NCBI RefSeq assembly: GCF_000373625.1
Contig: NZ_KB891997.1
Span: 186,001-250,000, forward strand
Source: Streptomyces sp. LaPpAH-108
Lineage (GTDB): Bacteria > Actinomycetota > Actinomycetes > Streptomycetales > Streptomycetaceae
DNA length: 64,000 nucleotides
Reading direction: 5' to 3'
Shown here: positions 33,944 through 43,126 of the stretch, one piece after another
Numbering within the stretch: position 1 is the first letter of the stretch
Layout of the letters: every line of letters begins with the position of its first letter
Notes under the pieces: model-generated
What the model was told of the DNA's origin: nothing
Database searches by the model: none
What the model saw: only the letters and a program-made list of their open reading frames with translations
Program-made: the position numbers and the translations under genes

Positions 33944-36070
33944 ATGCGAGCGGACGGCCACGCACCCGGACGGCCCGCCAAGGGCGGACAGCACGACGAC
34001 GGACGCGAGAGCGCGGAACTGCTGCGGCGGGCCGCACGCGACGTGCTCGACGCCGCCGAGGGCATACGCGCGGTGGCCGCGCGCACCACGGCCGCGCTCT
34101 CCGCGCCCACCCCCTCGGCGCCGCGCCGCCGCCGTACCCGCCTCTCTCCGGCCGCCCGCGCCGCGCTCCTGCGGGCCCTGACCGACCGCCGGGGCCTCGG
34201 CTCCCCACCCGCCCGCGATGCCCGGGGCCTCGCTCGCGTGCTCGGCGCGGGGGCCTCGGCCCTCGGCGGCGAGAACCTGGCCGCCAAGGTGGCCGTCACC
34301 GCGCTGCGGCTGCGCACCGCCGCCCTGCTCACCGGCCACCCCGAACTCGCCCGCGAACCGGGCGTGCGCAGGCTCCGCCGCGCCCTCACCGCCCACCGTG
34401 ACCGGGACGCCGTCCGCGCCCTGCGCGCCCTGTTCCGCGACCGGGACGCCCAGCGCTCCCTGGCCGGACTCACCGCCCTGATGGCCGAACTGCTGCCCGT
34501 GCGCGCCCTGTTGGACGCCGAACCGGAGGACCGCGCGGGCGACGCGGAGGGCGGACCGGCGAGCGGGCCCGGCGCCGCGGCGGCCGAGGGCACCGTCCTC
34601 ACCGACCAGGAACGGCAGACCATCGCCACCGAGGGCTCCTTCCTCGGCTTCCTGCGCAACATCGAGACGCTGTCCTGCGCCGGACGCGTCCTCGTGCAGA
34701 ACGTACGCGGCCCCGACGGCGTCGTCCGCTACGTCGTCCAGGCCCCCGGCACCGCCCCCGGCCGCCCCCGCGACGACGCGCCGCCCGACGTGCTCGGCGC
34801 CTGGCACGAGCAGTTCACCCCCGACTCGCCGTACACCCGGGCCCTGTTGCCCGCCGTCGGGGACCACGGCATCCCGCGCGGCGCCGACCTCGCGCTGATC
34901 GGCCACGGCGAGGGCGGCACCGCGCTGCTCAACCTCGCCCAGGACCCCGAGTTCTGCGCCACCTACCGGGTCACCCATGTGATCGCCGTCGGCTCCCCGC
35001 CCCACCGGGGCAAACCCGCCGACCCGCGCACCTGGGTCGCCCGCGTCACCGACGAACACGACATCGTGCCCGCCCCCGAGGGCCGGGCCAGTGCCGCCGC
35101 CGACACCCACCCCCACCGCTACGAGGCCGAATTCGCCGGTACGGCACGGGAATTCCCCCGCTCCCACACGCTGCGCGGATACCTGGAGCACCTGCGCACC
35201 ACCGCCCCCGCCGTACGCGAGGACATCGACCGCGCGCTCGCGCCGTACCGAGGGCCCGTCGTGCGCACCCAGGCGTACCGGCTGAAGAACCGCGCCCACC
35301 CGCCCGACGGCCACCCCTTCCTCACCCTGCCCACCACCTCCCTCGCCACCACCCGGGGCCCGGTCTCGATGCCGGTGCGCTACCACGACTCCTCCTCGGC
35401 CCACCTGTGCTTCCCGGCCGACGCCGAGGCCGTACGCGCCCTGCTGCCCCACGTCGCCTGGATGCGGCCGAGCACACCGGCGCGGCGCGCGCTCGCGGTG
35501 CTGTCCCTGTACGAACACCGCAGCTCCACCATCGGCCCGTACACCGAGATCGTCCTGTCGGTGCTGGTCGACGACCTGTGGCGGCCCCGCCCCCTCGACC
35601 TCGCCACTGATCTGCTGCGCCGCGCCGACCTGCGCCGCACCGGCCGGTACGTCCTCTCGCTCGCCGTCACCAGCGAGGAGGCCCAGGTCGTCGCGCGGGA
35701 GATCTGGGGCCTGCCCGCACTGCGCGCAGCCGCCGAAGCGGACTTGACGGATCGTCAACTCCGGTTCGCGGCGCCGGACATCGGCGTCACCGTCGAAGGG
35801 CGCCTCGGCCCGGGCATCCGCTGCCCCGAGGCCGACTGGGTCCTCTACGGCAGGCGCGGCGAGAGCACCGTCCGCACCCTCGTCCGCACCAGCGGACGCC
35901 CCCGGCTGCACCTCGGGACGGGTGTGCGGCTGCACCTGGACACCTCCGCCGCCGAACCCATGTCCGGGCAGCTGCGCAAGCTCGGCGCCGACGGCGCGCG
36001 GCCCCTGTTCGTGCTGTCCTGCCCGCAGTCCATGGTCCACCGCAGCGCGGGGGCGGTGCTGCCCCGCTGA
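33944..36070 (+). CDS. Fusion of alpha/beta-hydrolase-like and acetoacetate-decarboxylase-like domains
   Basis: 708 residues, ATG with GGGAG upstream. Residues 20-190 are helical, Arg/Ala/Leu-rich and unrecognised. Residues 240-430 resemble an alpha/beta hydrolase: LALIGHGEGGTALLNLA is the nucleophile elbow, but the expected Ser is Gly322 (GHGEGG), while a plausible acid (VTDEHDIVP) and a His in SHTLRGYLEHL remain. Residues 470-708 match the acetoacetate decarboxylase fold (HLCFPADAEAVRALLP, GPYTEIVLSVLV, VVAREIWGLP), but the usual Lys pair after that motif is Ala-Leu (592-593). The protein may be a scaffold or binder rather than an enzyme. It is followed 61 bases later by a small unknown gene and then a ketoacyl synthase. 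Confidence 0.75.
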   Translation: MRADGHAPGRPAKGGQHDDGRESAELLRRAARDVLDAAEGIRAVAARTTAALSAPTPSAPRRRRTRLSPAARAALLRALTDRRGLGSPPARDARGLARVLGAGASALGGENLAAKVAVTALRLRTAALLTGHPELAREPGVRRLRRALTAHRDRDAVRALRALFRDRDAQRSLAGLTALMAELLPVRALLDAEPEDRAGDAEGGPASGPGAAAAEGTVLTDQERQTIATEGSFLGFLRNIETLSCAGRVLVQNVRGPDGVVRYVVQAPGTAPGRPRDDAPPDVLGAWHEQFTPDSPYTRALLPAVGDHGIPRGADLALIGHGEGGTALLNLAQDPEFCATYRVTHVIAVGSPPHRGKPADPRTWVARVTDEHDIVPAPEGRASAAADTHPHRYEAEFAGTAREFPRSHTLRGYLEHLRTTAPAVREDIDRALAPYRGPVVRTQAYRLKNRAHPPDGHPFLTLPTTSLATTRGPVSMPVRYHDSSSAHLCFPADAEAVRALLPHVAWMRPSTPARRALAVLSLYEHRSSTIGPYTEIVLSVLVDDLWRPRPLDLATDLLRRADLRRTGRYVLSLAVTSEEAQVVAREIWGLPALRAAAEADLTDRQLRFAAPDIGVTVEGRLGPGIRCPEADWVLYGRRGESTVRTLVRTSGRPRLHLGTGVRLHLDTSAAEPMSGQLRKLGADGARPLFVLSCPQSMVHRSAGAVLPR

Positions 36071-36131
36071 CCCCGCCGACGACGAAGACGCGACCGACCC
36101 ACGTGACCGACCCACGCGACCGGGAGCAGCC

Positions 36132-36500
36132 ATGGTGACCGAGTCCCCCCGTACGACGCCACGCGCCGCCGAACTCCTCGACCGGGCGGCCGGGTTGCGC
36201 GCCGACGCCGAGCTGATGGACGGCTACGCCCGCCGTCTCGTCGCCACCGCCCAAGCCCTGTCCGCCTGTTCCGCCGCCCCCGCGCACACCCGCCCCGCCC
36301 TGACCCGGCAGGCGGCGGCCTGCCGCCGGGCGGCCGGTCAACTCCGGGCGGCGGCAGCCGTGTTGCTCACCGCGCACCTGAGAACGGACGCCGTACCGAG
36401 CGGCCGTACGGGACGGTCGAGCGGACGCGCGGGACGGTCGAGCGGCCTGGCCGGACGGCCGCCCGCCGCCGGACCCCGGTCGTACGACGGCATCGCCTGA
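36132..36500 (+). CDS. Small helical protein of unknown function
   Basis: 122 residues, GGGAGC 6 bases before the ATG. Residues 8-85 are Ala/Arg/Leu-rich helices (RAAELLDRAAGLRADAELMDGYARRLVATAQALSA and RQAAACRRAAGQLRAAAAVLL). The tail (90-115) is a simple repeat of GR-T/A-GRSSG. Its closeness to the fusion gene suggests they are co-transcribed; the helical part resembles the N-terminal helical region of that fusion in composition only. Confidence 0.65.
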   Translation: MVTESPRTTPRAAELLDRAAGLRADAELMDGYARRLVATAQALSACSAAPAHTRPALTRQAAACRRAAGQLRAAAAVLLTAHLRTDAVPSGRTGRSSGRAGRSSGLAGRPPAAGPRSYDGIA

Positions 36501-36663
36501 CCGCCCTCGCCTGAGTGTCCTCGCCCGAGCGGCACCGCCCGCGCCGCGTTCGCGCATACGGGTGGTAGCGGGCGCGGTCCTCGGCCGAACGAGTGTGGCG
36601 CGGCGGCCCGGGCGCCACGGGCCCCCATAATCACGGCACATGCAGCTCGTGAAATCAGGTGAC

Positions 36664-37893
36664 ATGAACCGGCGTCCCCCCGTGGCCGTCACCGGACTCG
36701 GACTGGTCACGCCGGCCGGAGTCGGCAGGGACGCCGCCTGGGAGGGCCTGTGCGCCGGGCTCTCCACGGCGACCGCCGACCCGGGCCTGGACGGGCTGCC
36801 GGTGGCGTTCTCCTGCCGGGTGCCCGACCTCGATGCGGCCGGACTGCTCGGCCACCGGCTCAGCCGCCGCCTCGACCGCTTCACCACCTTCGCGCTGCTC
36901 GCCGCGCGCGAGGCCGTGGCCGACGCCCGGACCGGCCCCGACGGCTGGGAGGCCGCCCGGGTCGGCGTCGTCATGGGAGTCGGCACCGGCTCCATGCAGG
37001 GCTGGCAGGCCGAGTTCGACCGGCTCGCGGACCAGGTGCCCGACCGGGTCTCGCCGCTCGCACTGCCACGCAGCGTGCCCAACATGGCCGCCGCCGAGAT
37101 CGCGCTCGACCTCGGCGTCACCGGCCCCAACATGGTCGTCAGCACCGCCTGCGCCTCCGGCACCAGCGCCATCGGGCTCGCCCGCGACTGGCTGCTCTCC
37201 GGCGCCTGCGACCTGGTCCTGGCCGGGGGCAGCGAATCGGCCCGACTCCCCATGACCGCCGCCTGTTTCGCCCAGATGCGCGCGCTGTCCCGCCGCACCG
37301 GGGCCCCGCACGAGGCGTCCCGCCCCTTCGACCGCGACCGCGACGGCTTCGTCCTCGGCGAGGGCGCCGCCGTCCTCGTCCTGGAGCGCACCGAGGACGC
37401 CCGCGCCCGGGGCAGCCGCCCCGCCGCCTACGTCTCCGGCTTCGGCGCCTCCTGCGACGCCCACCACTTCACCGCCCCGCACCCCGGCGGCGACGGCGCC
37501 GCCCGCGCCATCCGGGCCGCCCTCACGGACGCCGGACTCGCCCCCGAGGACGTCGACCACGTCAACGCCCACGGCACCTCCACCCCCCAGGGCGACCTCG
37601 CCGAACACAACGCCCTGCGCCAGGTCTTCCGGCAGCCGCCGCCCGTCACCGCCGTCAAGGGCACCATCGGCCACGCCATCGGCGGCGCGGGCGCCATCGA
37701 GGCCGCCTGCACCGTCCTGACCCTGCGCCACCAGCTCATCCCGCCGACCGCCAATCTGCACACCCAGGACCCGGCGATCGACCTGGACGTCGTCGCCAAG
37801 GCGCCCCGCCCGCAGGAGATGCGCGCGGCCATCAGCAGCTCGTTCGGCTTCGGCGGCCAGAACGCGGTGCTGGCGTTCACGGCCGCCGACTGA
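36664..37893 (+). CDS. Beta-ketoacyl-ACP synthase II-type enzyme
   Basis: 409 residues. The catalytic triad is complete: Cys163 in STACASGTSA, His303 in NAHGTSTPQGD and His337 in GTIGHAIGGAGA, with Lys332. SSSFGFGGQNAVL closes the protein. It performs decarboxylative condensation of malonyl-ACP with an acyl-ACP. Being outside a fas operon, with no acyl carrier protein next to it, it is more likely a specialised or auxiliary synthase than primary FabF. The ATG at 36664 is preceded by AGGTG at a short distance; an ATG at 36640 would add 8 residues. Confidence 0.9.
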   Translation: MNRRPPVAVTGLGLVTPAGVGRDAAWEGLCAGLSTATADPGLDGLPVAFSCRVPDLDAAGLLGHRLSRRLDRFTTFALLAAREAVADARTGPDGWEAARVGVVMGVGTGSMQGWQAEFDRLADQVPDRVSPLALPRSVPNMAAAEIALDLGVTGPNMVVSTACASGTSAIGLARDWLLSGACDLVLAGGSESARLPMTAACFAQMRALSRRTGAPHEASRPFDRDRDGFVLGEGAAVLVLERTEDARARGSRPAAYVSGFGASCDAHHFTAPHPGGDGAARAIRAALTDAGLAPEDVDHVNAHGTSTPQGDLAEHNALRQVFRQPPPVTAVKGTIGHAIGGAGAIEAACTVLTLRHQLIPPTANLHTQDPAIDLDVVAKAPRPQEMRAAISSSFGFGGQNAVLAFTAAD

Positions 37894-38031
37894 CGGGAAG
37901 CCCGCCTCCCGGCCGGGAAAATCACCGTAAAAGGGGACGGGAACCGGGAACCACGGGGCGACAATCGCGCTCTTACGGTCCGTCAACGGCCGGGAACGGC
38001 CCGGCCGGGTAGAAAACGGGTGAACAGGCAC

Positions 38032-38553
38032 ATGTCCTTCCGCAACCGCATGACACCGCTGACCACCGTCGCCCTCGGCGCGGGCCTCGTCCTGGCCGCC
38101 GTGACCCCGGCCCTGGCGGGCACGGCCCGTACGACGCCCCACACCACCACCGCCCCTGCCGCCCGCCCCGCCGCGGTCACGAGCGTCCAGGGCGACCCCC
38201 GCAACGTCACCCAGCGCGTGGCCGACTTCTACGGCGCCTACATCGACGCGATCTGGGACGGCGAGGACCCGGCGAGTGCCGCCGACGCCAAGGCCCTGCG
38301 GAACTTCTACCTCTCGGCCCCGGCCCGCAAGAAGGTCGCCGCCTGGGAGCGCAAGAACCACGCCGACGGCATCCTCTTCGCCCAGAACGTCCCCGTGAAG
38401 TGGAAGGCCGCCTACTCCGGCTCGGGCATGGGCCACGCCACCACCCGCGTCACGCTGACCTGGAGCGACGGCAAGCACCCCGAGGTCACCCGGATCGACG
38501 TCCAGTCGGACCTCACGTCCCGCAAGATCACCGACCTGAAGCAGGTGCGCTGA
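38032..38553 (+). CDS. Small secreted protein of unknown function
   Basis: 173 residues. The signal peptide (about 1-31, ends ALAGTA) is followed by a Thr/Ala/Pro linker and a domain (60-173) with [33 protein letters not shown] and [18 protein letters not shown]. The latter looks like an NTF2- or cystatin-like alpha+beta fold. No catalytic motif is seen. The GTG at 38020 is a second possible start. Its last 26 bases overlap the 3' end of the convergent nhaA-dsbA gene. Confidence 0.75.
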   Translation: MSFRNRMTPLTTVALGAGLVLAAVTPALAGTARTTPHTTTAPAARPAAVTSVQGDPRNVTQRVADFYGAYIDAIWDGEDPASAADAKALRNFYLSAPARKKVAAWERKNHADGILFAQNVPVKWKAAYSGSGMGHATTRVTLTWSDGKHPEVTRIDVQSDLTSRKITDLKQVR

Positions 38554-40423
38554 CGGCGGCACGCTCCCGGGCGCTGCGCACCGCCTCGGCGAGCCCGCTC
38601 AGATCGTAGGAACCGCGGTACAGCCGCCCGTTGACGAAGAAGGTCGGTGTCCCGGCGACCCCGCTGAGGTCGGCCGACTCGACGTCCTCGGCCACCCGGG
38701 CGGCTCCCGCGTGGGCGCGCAGGTCCCGTTCGAAGCGGGCGGTGTCCAGGCCCAGCTCCTCGGCGTAGCGCAGCAGGTCCGAGATGCGCAGGGCGCCCTG
38801 GTGGGTGAGGAGGACGTCGTGCATCGGCCAGAAGGCGTCCTGCCGGTCCGCCGCCTCCGTGGCCTCGGCGGCCAGCTGGGCATGGGGATGCACGTCGTGC
38901 AGCGGCAGATGGCGCCATACGTAACTGACGTCGTCGACGTCCGCGAGCAGATCGCGCAGGGCGGGCTCGGCCTGGCCGCAGTACGGGCACTCGAAGTCGC
39001 CGTACTCCACCACGGTGACCGGGGCGTCGAGCGGGCCGCGCACATGGTCGCGGTCCCGGTCCACGGGCACGGCGAGGTCGGTGATGCCCTGGGCCGTCCC
39101 CAGCAGCGCCCGCGAGCGGCCGAGGCGCGGCAGTGTGTGGACGAGACCGGTGACCACCCAGGTCAGCACGAGGGAGACCGGCACGGTGGCCAGGACGCCG
39201 ACCTTGGCCTGGGTCAGCTCCTCGCCGTCGAAGGCGAGCGTGGCGATCAGCAGGGAGACGGTGAAGCCGACCCCGGCCGCCGTGCCGCCCGCGAGGACCG
39301 AACCCCAGCCGACCTGCGGGCGCAGCCGCCCGCGGCTCACCCGGGTGGTGACGAACTCGGCCACGAAGATGCCCAGCGGCTTGCCCACGACATAGGCGAC
39401 CAGGATGCCCAGGGTGACCGGTGAGCCGAGGCTGTGGACGAGCCCGGACCAGCTGACGTGGACACCGGCGTTGGCCAGGGCGAACAGGGGCACGACGACA
39501 TAGCTGGTCCACGGGTGGAACAGCTGCTGGAGCCGCCCGTTCGGCGAGATCGCGGCGGCCAGGCCCTGGCGCAGATTCCGCTCCAGCTCAGGAGTCGGCT
39601 GCTCCCGGAAGAGCCGGAACAGGCCGGTGGCCCGCTCCAGTTCGCTGCGCGAGGCCGGGTAGGCGTAGGTGAGCAGCCCGAACGCCAGACCGGTGACGAC
39701 GGGATCGATGCCCGACTCCAGCAGCGCCACCCAGACACCGGCCGCCGCCACCGCGTACACCGCGCCGTTGCGGACGCCGACCCGGCGCAGGAACAGCGCC
39801 ACCGCGAAGACGGCCGCGGCGGCGAGCAGCGCGGGCCAGGAGATGCTGCCGCTGTAGGCGAAGGCGATGACCGCGAGGGCCACGAAGTCGTCGACCACGG
39901 ACACGGTCAGCAGGAAGGTGCGCAGCGCCGACGGCAGCCGCCTGCCCAGCAGGGCCAGCGTCCCGAGGGCGAACGCGGTGTCCGTGGACATCGCCGCGCC
40001 CCACCCGTACCCGGCGCCGTCCCGGCCCGCGAAGGCCAGGAAGATCAGGACGGGGACGAGCATCCCGGTCAGGCCCGCGGCCAGGGGCAGCGCGACCCGG
40101 CGGCGCTCGCGCAGCTCGCCCATGTCGAACTCGCGGCGCGCCTCCAGGCCGACCACGAAGAAGAACAGCGCCATCAGACCGCTGTTGATCCAGCCGCGCA
40201 GGTCCAGACCGAGCCCGGCGGAGCCCGCGCTGACCGACAGCCGCGTCGTCCAGGCGTCCTCGTACACACCCGGCGCGAGAGCGGCCCACACCAGCGCGCC
40301 GAGCACGGCCACCACCAGCACGAGCGCGCTGCCGGTCTCGGTGCGCAGGAAGTCCCGCAGCGGGGTGTGCAGGGATCTCGAACAGGCGGTCTGCCCGGTC
40401 CCCGAAGAGGCGGCGCCGGTCAT
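38528..40423 (-). CDS. nhaA: Na+/H+ antiporter NhaA fused to a DsbA-like thioredoxin domain
   Basis: 631 residues. The NhaA part (about 20-400) has eleven or twelve helices, with [10 protein letters not shown] and the paired Asp motif [14 protein letters not shown] needed for ion binding. A DsbA/thioredoxin domain (about 430-631) carries [15 protein letters not shown] with a CPYC active site and [15 protein letters not shown] with the cis-Pro. Such fusions are known in actinobacteria and suggest redox control of the antiporter or an attached oxidoreductase. The ATG at 40423 overlaps the phosphatase stop as ATGA, so the two genes are translationally coupled. Confidence 0.92.
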   Translation of the reverse strand: MTGAASSGTGQTACSRSLHTPLRDFLRTETGSALVLVVAVLGALVWAALAPGVYEDAWTTRLSVSAGSAGLGLDLRGWINSGLMALFFFVVGLEARREFDMGELRERRRVALPLAAGLTGMLVPVLIFLAFAGRDGAGYGWGAAMSTDTAFALGTLALLGRRLPSALRTFLLTVSVVDDFVALAVIAFAYSGSISWPALLAAAAVFAVALFLRRVGVRNGAVYAVAAAGVWVALLESGIDPVVTGLAFGLLTYAYPASRSELERATGLFRLFREQPTPELERNLRQGLAAAISPNGRLQQLFHPWTSYVVVPLFALANAGVHVSWSGLVHSLGSPVTLGILVAYVVGKPLGIFVAEFVTTRVSRGRLRPQVGWGSVLAGGTAAGVGFTVSLLIATLAFDGEELTQAKVGVLATVPVSLVLTWVVTGLVHTLPRLGRSRALLGTAQGITDLAVPVDRDRDHVRGPLDAPVTVVEYGDFECPYCGQAEPALRDLLADVDDVSYVWRHLPLHDVHPHAQLAAEATEAADRQDAFWPMHDVLLTHQGALRISDLLRYAEELGLDTARFERDLRAHAGAARVAEDVESADLSGVAGTPTFFVNGRLYRGSYDLSGLAEAVRSARERAAVSAPASGR

Positions 40424-41559
40424 CTGTGGGATGCCCACCCGTGGTGATGCCGGTGCTGGTCGGCAGGGGCCCGGTGTACGGCGACGAGGGCGGCGTCGTC
40501 ACCGAGACGGCCGCCCACGTGGGCGAGGAGGTCGCGGCGCAGATGGTGCATCAGGGCTTCCGGGGTGTCGTCGGTCCAGCGGGCGACGCGGTCGGCCAGG
40601 GGGTAGAAGCGGCCCTGGGCGTCGCGGGCCTCGATCACGCCGTCCGTATAGAGGAGAAGGGTGTCGCCGGGGGCGAGCGCGAACGCGTCCACCGTGTGGT
40701 CGGCGTCGCCGTGGACGCCGAGGGGCGGGGAGGGATGCAGGCTCGGGACGGTGACGTGGTGGCCGGGGCTCAGCAGCAGCGGGGGAGGGTGGCCGCAGCT
40801 GGTCATCAGGGTGATCGCGTCCCCCTCCGGGATCTCCACGAGGAGGGCCGTGGCGAACCGCTCGCCCGCCTCCTCCGGGGTGTCCAGCTCGGCGGCGTAC
40901 CGCGTGATGCTCCGGTCCAGCGCGGTCGCCAGCTCCCCGAGCGGCATGTGCCGGTGCGCGCTCTCCCGGAACGCGCCGAGCAGCAGCGCGGCCTCACCGA
41001 TCGCCGGAAGCCCCTTGCCCCGTACGTCCCCGATCAGCACCCGTACCGCCCCCTCGCCCGGCGTCACCGCGTACAGATCACCGCCTATCTGCGCCTCGTC
41101 CTCGGCCGCGAGATACAACGACGCGATCCGCAGCGGACCGATCTGCTCGGGCAACGGCCACATCAGCACGTGCTGCGCCGCCTCGGCCACACTGCGGACC
41201 TGCGCCAGCTGCGCCTTGCGCCGCTCGCGTACGACGCTGTAGACGACCAGGATCGCGCACAGCACCGCCAGGGTGACGAGCTGCACGATGTGGTTCGTGG
41301 TGCCGATGCCGCCGTGCTGGAATCCGATGAGCGCCTGCGCGGCGAGCGCGAGGGCCCCCACGAACGCGGTGGTCCGGGGCCCGGCCAGCGACGGCGTCAG
41401 CGCCGGAGCGATCACCAGCGCAGGACCCAGATGTATGTCCGTCGGCACCCGCAGATCCACCACCGTGATCACCACGATCAGCGCGACCGGCAACAGCAGC
41501 AGCGCATGCGCCGAACGCAACGCCCACCGCGGCCCCACGGCCCACCCACCCGACCTCAT
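40420..41559 (-). CDS. Membrane-bound SpoIIE/PP2C-type phosphatase
   Basis: 379 residues. Three or four N-terminal membrane helices (about 15-125) are joined to a PP2C_SIG domain (about 150-375) with [43 protein letters not shown] and DDAALVAVH. No periplasmic sensor domain is large enough to name. GGGGGA precedes the ATG at 41559. Coupling by ATGA to nhaA-dsbA implies a shared function, perhaps stress or ion response. This is one of three SpoIIE-type phosphatases in the window. Confidence 0.9.
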   Translation of the reverse strand: MRSGGWAVGPRWALRSAHALLLLPVALIVVITVVDLRVPTDIHLGPALVIAPALTPSLAGPRTTAFVGALALAAQALIGFQHGGIGTTNHIVQLVTLAVLCAILVVYSVVRERRKAQLAQVRSVAEAAQHVLMWPLPEQIGPLRIASLYLAAEDEAQIGGDLYAVTPGEGAVRVLIGDVRGKGLPAIGEAALLLGAFRESAHRHMPLGELATALDRSITRYAAELDTPEEAGERFATALLVEIPEGDAITLMTSCGHPPPLLLSPGHHVTVPSLHPSPPLGVHGDADHTVDAFALAPGDTLLLYTDGVIEARDAQGRFYPLADRVARWTDDTPEALMHHLRRDLLAHVGGRLGDDAALVAVHRAPADQHRHHHGWASHR

Positions 41560-41658
41560 TCCCCCAGAGTGCGCCAGAAGCCGCCCACCGGCATGTCGTC
41601 GCACGCCGCCCGAGGGGCCCCTCACCTGGCCCGACCGCCGTCGGCTATCGTGCCGGGC

Positions 41659-41907
41659 ATGGGGGCGGTGAACTGGGGCGACATCCACGAGCGGACCATC
41701 GCCCTCTACGCGCGGCACGGTACGGGCCTCGGCGGACAGGAGCTTCCGGACGTCCTGAGCGAGACACAGCTGCGCCGGGCCGAGGAACAGTTCGGCGTGG
41801 AGTTCCCCGAGGACTACCGCCAGTACCTGCTGCGCGTCAGCGCGGGCGGCCGGGTGCGGACGCTGCGGTTCGACGGGGCGCGCTGGTACCGGTGGTTCGC
41901 CTCGTAG
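41659..41907 (+). pseudogene. Truncated SMI1/KNR4 (SUKH) family gene
   Basis: 82 residues. The N-terminal half of a SUKH fold is clear: VNWGDIHERTIALYARHG, then LSETQLRRAEEQFGVEFPEDYRQYLLRVSAGG. The family then normally continues for about 100 residues, but here the frame ends after TLRFDGARWYRWFAS. Full SUKH proteins act as immunity proteins or general binders. It is probably a remnant after a deletion or a minimal form. It is convergent with the aldo/keto reductase gene, 13 bases away. Confidence 0.6.
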
Positions 41908-41920
41908 AGCCTGCGTCGGG

Positions 41921-42910
41921 TCAGCGGTTGACCGAGCGCATGCCCTCCTCGTCGTAGCGTTCGCCCGAAGCCTCGGGGAGTTCCGCGTCGATGCGCGCCA
42001 GGTCCTCGGGGGTGAGGACGATGTCTACGGCGGCGGCGTTCTGTTCGAGGTAGGAGCGGCGCTTGGTGCCGGGGATGGGGACGATGAAGTCGCCCTGGGC
42101 CAGGACCCAGGCGAGGGCGAGCTGGGCGGGGGTGACGTTCTTCTCCTCGGCGATCTCCTTGACCTTGGCGGCCAGGCGGAGGTTCGCGGCGAGGTGGGCG
42201 TCGGTGAAGCGGGGGTTCTGGCGGCGCCAGTCGCTCGGGTCCAGCTCGTCGGGGGAGGAGAAGCGGCCGGCGAGGAAGCCGCGGCCGAGGGGGGAGTACG
42301 CGACGAAGCCGATGCCCAGCTCGCGGCAGGCAGGCAGCACCTCCGCCTCCACGTCCCGGGACCACAGGGAGTACTCGCTCTGTACAGCCGTGATCGGGTG
42401 GACGGCGTTGGCCCGGCGCAGCGTCTCCGCGCTCGCCTCGCTCAGCCCGATGTGCCCGATCGTGCCGTCCGCGACCAGCTCCGCCAGCGCGCCGACCGTC
42501 TCCTCGATGGGGACGTTCGGGTCGACCCGGTGCTGGTAGTACAGGTCGATGTGGTCGGTGCCCAGGCGCTCCAGGGAGCCGCGCACCGAGCTGTGCACGT
42601 GCTCGGCCGAGCCGTCCTGGGGGCCGACGGAGGACATGTCGCCGGGTACGGCGTCGTCCATCCGGTAGTTGAACTTCGTGGCGAGCACATAGTCGTCGCG
42701 GTGGCCCCGGATCGCCTCGCCGACCAGCGACTCGTTGGTGAGCGGCCCGTACATCTGGGCGGTGTCGAGGAAGTCGATGCCCAGTTCCCGGGCGCGGTGG
42801 ATGGTGGCGATGCCCTCCTTCTCGTCGGCCGTGCCGTAGAACGCGGACATTCCCATACATCCGAGGCCGATACTCGAAACCGTCAGATCCCGCAGATTGC
42901 GCTGTCGCAT
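41921..42910 (-). CDS. Aldo/keto reductase
   Basis: 329 residues, a TIM-barrel NADPH-dependent oxidoreductase. Family motifs are present: [12 protein letters not shown] near the N-terminus, [22 protein letters not shown] with the catalytic Asp and Tyr, KFNY with the Lys, [23 protein letters not shown] with the His, and [15 protein letters not shown] for cofactor binding. It reduces aldehydes or ketones, probably for detoxification. GGGAAAGG lies before the ATG at 42910. The promoter about 150 bases upstream has the 19-base spacer and inner palindrome typical of MerR-family control. Confidence 0.93.
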   Translation of the reverse strand: MRQRNLRDLTVSSIGLGCMGMSAFYGTADEKEGIATIHRARELGIDFLDTAQMYGPLTNESLVGEAIRGHRDDYVLATKFNYRMDDAVPGDMSSVGPQDGSAEHVHSSVRGSLERLGTDHIDLYYQHRVDPNVPIEETVGALAELVADGTIGHIGLSEASAETLRRANAVHPITAVQSEYSLWSRDVEAEVLPACRELGIGFVAYSPLGRGFLAGRFSSPDELDPSDWRRQNPRFTDAHLAANLRLAAKVKEIAEEKNVTPAQLALAWVLAQGDFIVPIPGTKRRSYLEQNAAAVDIVLTPEDLARIDAELPEASGERYDEEGMRSVNR

Positions 42911-43050
42911 GGTCCAGCCTTTCCCGCACTCGATCGTGGTCCCCGTACGGCACGAACCCCCTTCTCCATCTAGCGACGGATCCGCCCGCCCGGCATCCCG
43001 TGAGGGGGACGCCGGGCGGGCGGCGGGCCGTACCGCGCCGGGTGGTCACG

Positions 43051-43081
43051 ACGCTAGGTGCTGGAGTGCGCTCCAGCGCAA
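43051..43081 (-). promoter_or_regulatory. MerR-type promoter of the aldo/keto reductase gene
   Basis: Minus strand TTGCGC (43081-43076), a 19-base spacer, TAGCGT (43056-43051). Inside the spacer GCTGGAG (43071-43077) and CTCCAGC (43060-43066) form an inverted repeat around CGCA. Overlong spacers with an internal palindrome are the hallmark of MerR-family activated promoters. No MerR gene is in the window. Confidence 0.7.
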
Positions 43082-43096
43082 GTCGGCCGTTCAGAA

Positions 43097-43126
43097 GCGC
43101 GAGTCAGCGCGAGTCGGCGCGCGTCA
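43097..43126. repeat. Three tandem 10-base repeats
   Basis: GCGCGAGTCA, GCGCGAGTCG, GCGCGCGTCA in a row, the last overlapping the stop codon of the P450 gene. Confidence 0.6.

Noticed and set aside
36640-37893. Type II polyketide ketosynthase
   Set aside because: There is no chain-length factor or acyl carrier protein nearby, and the motif pattern is that of FabF-like synthases.
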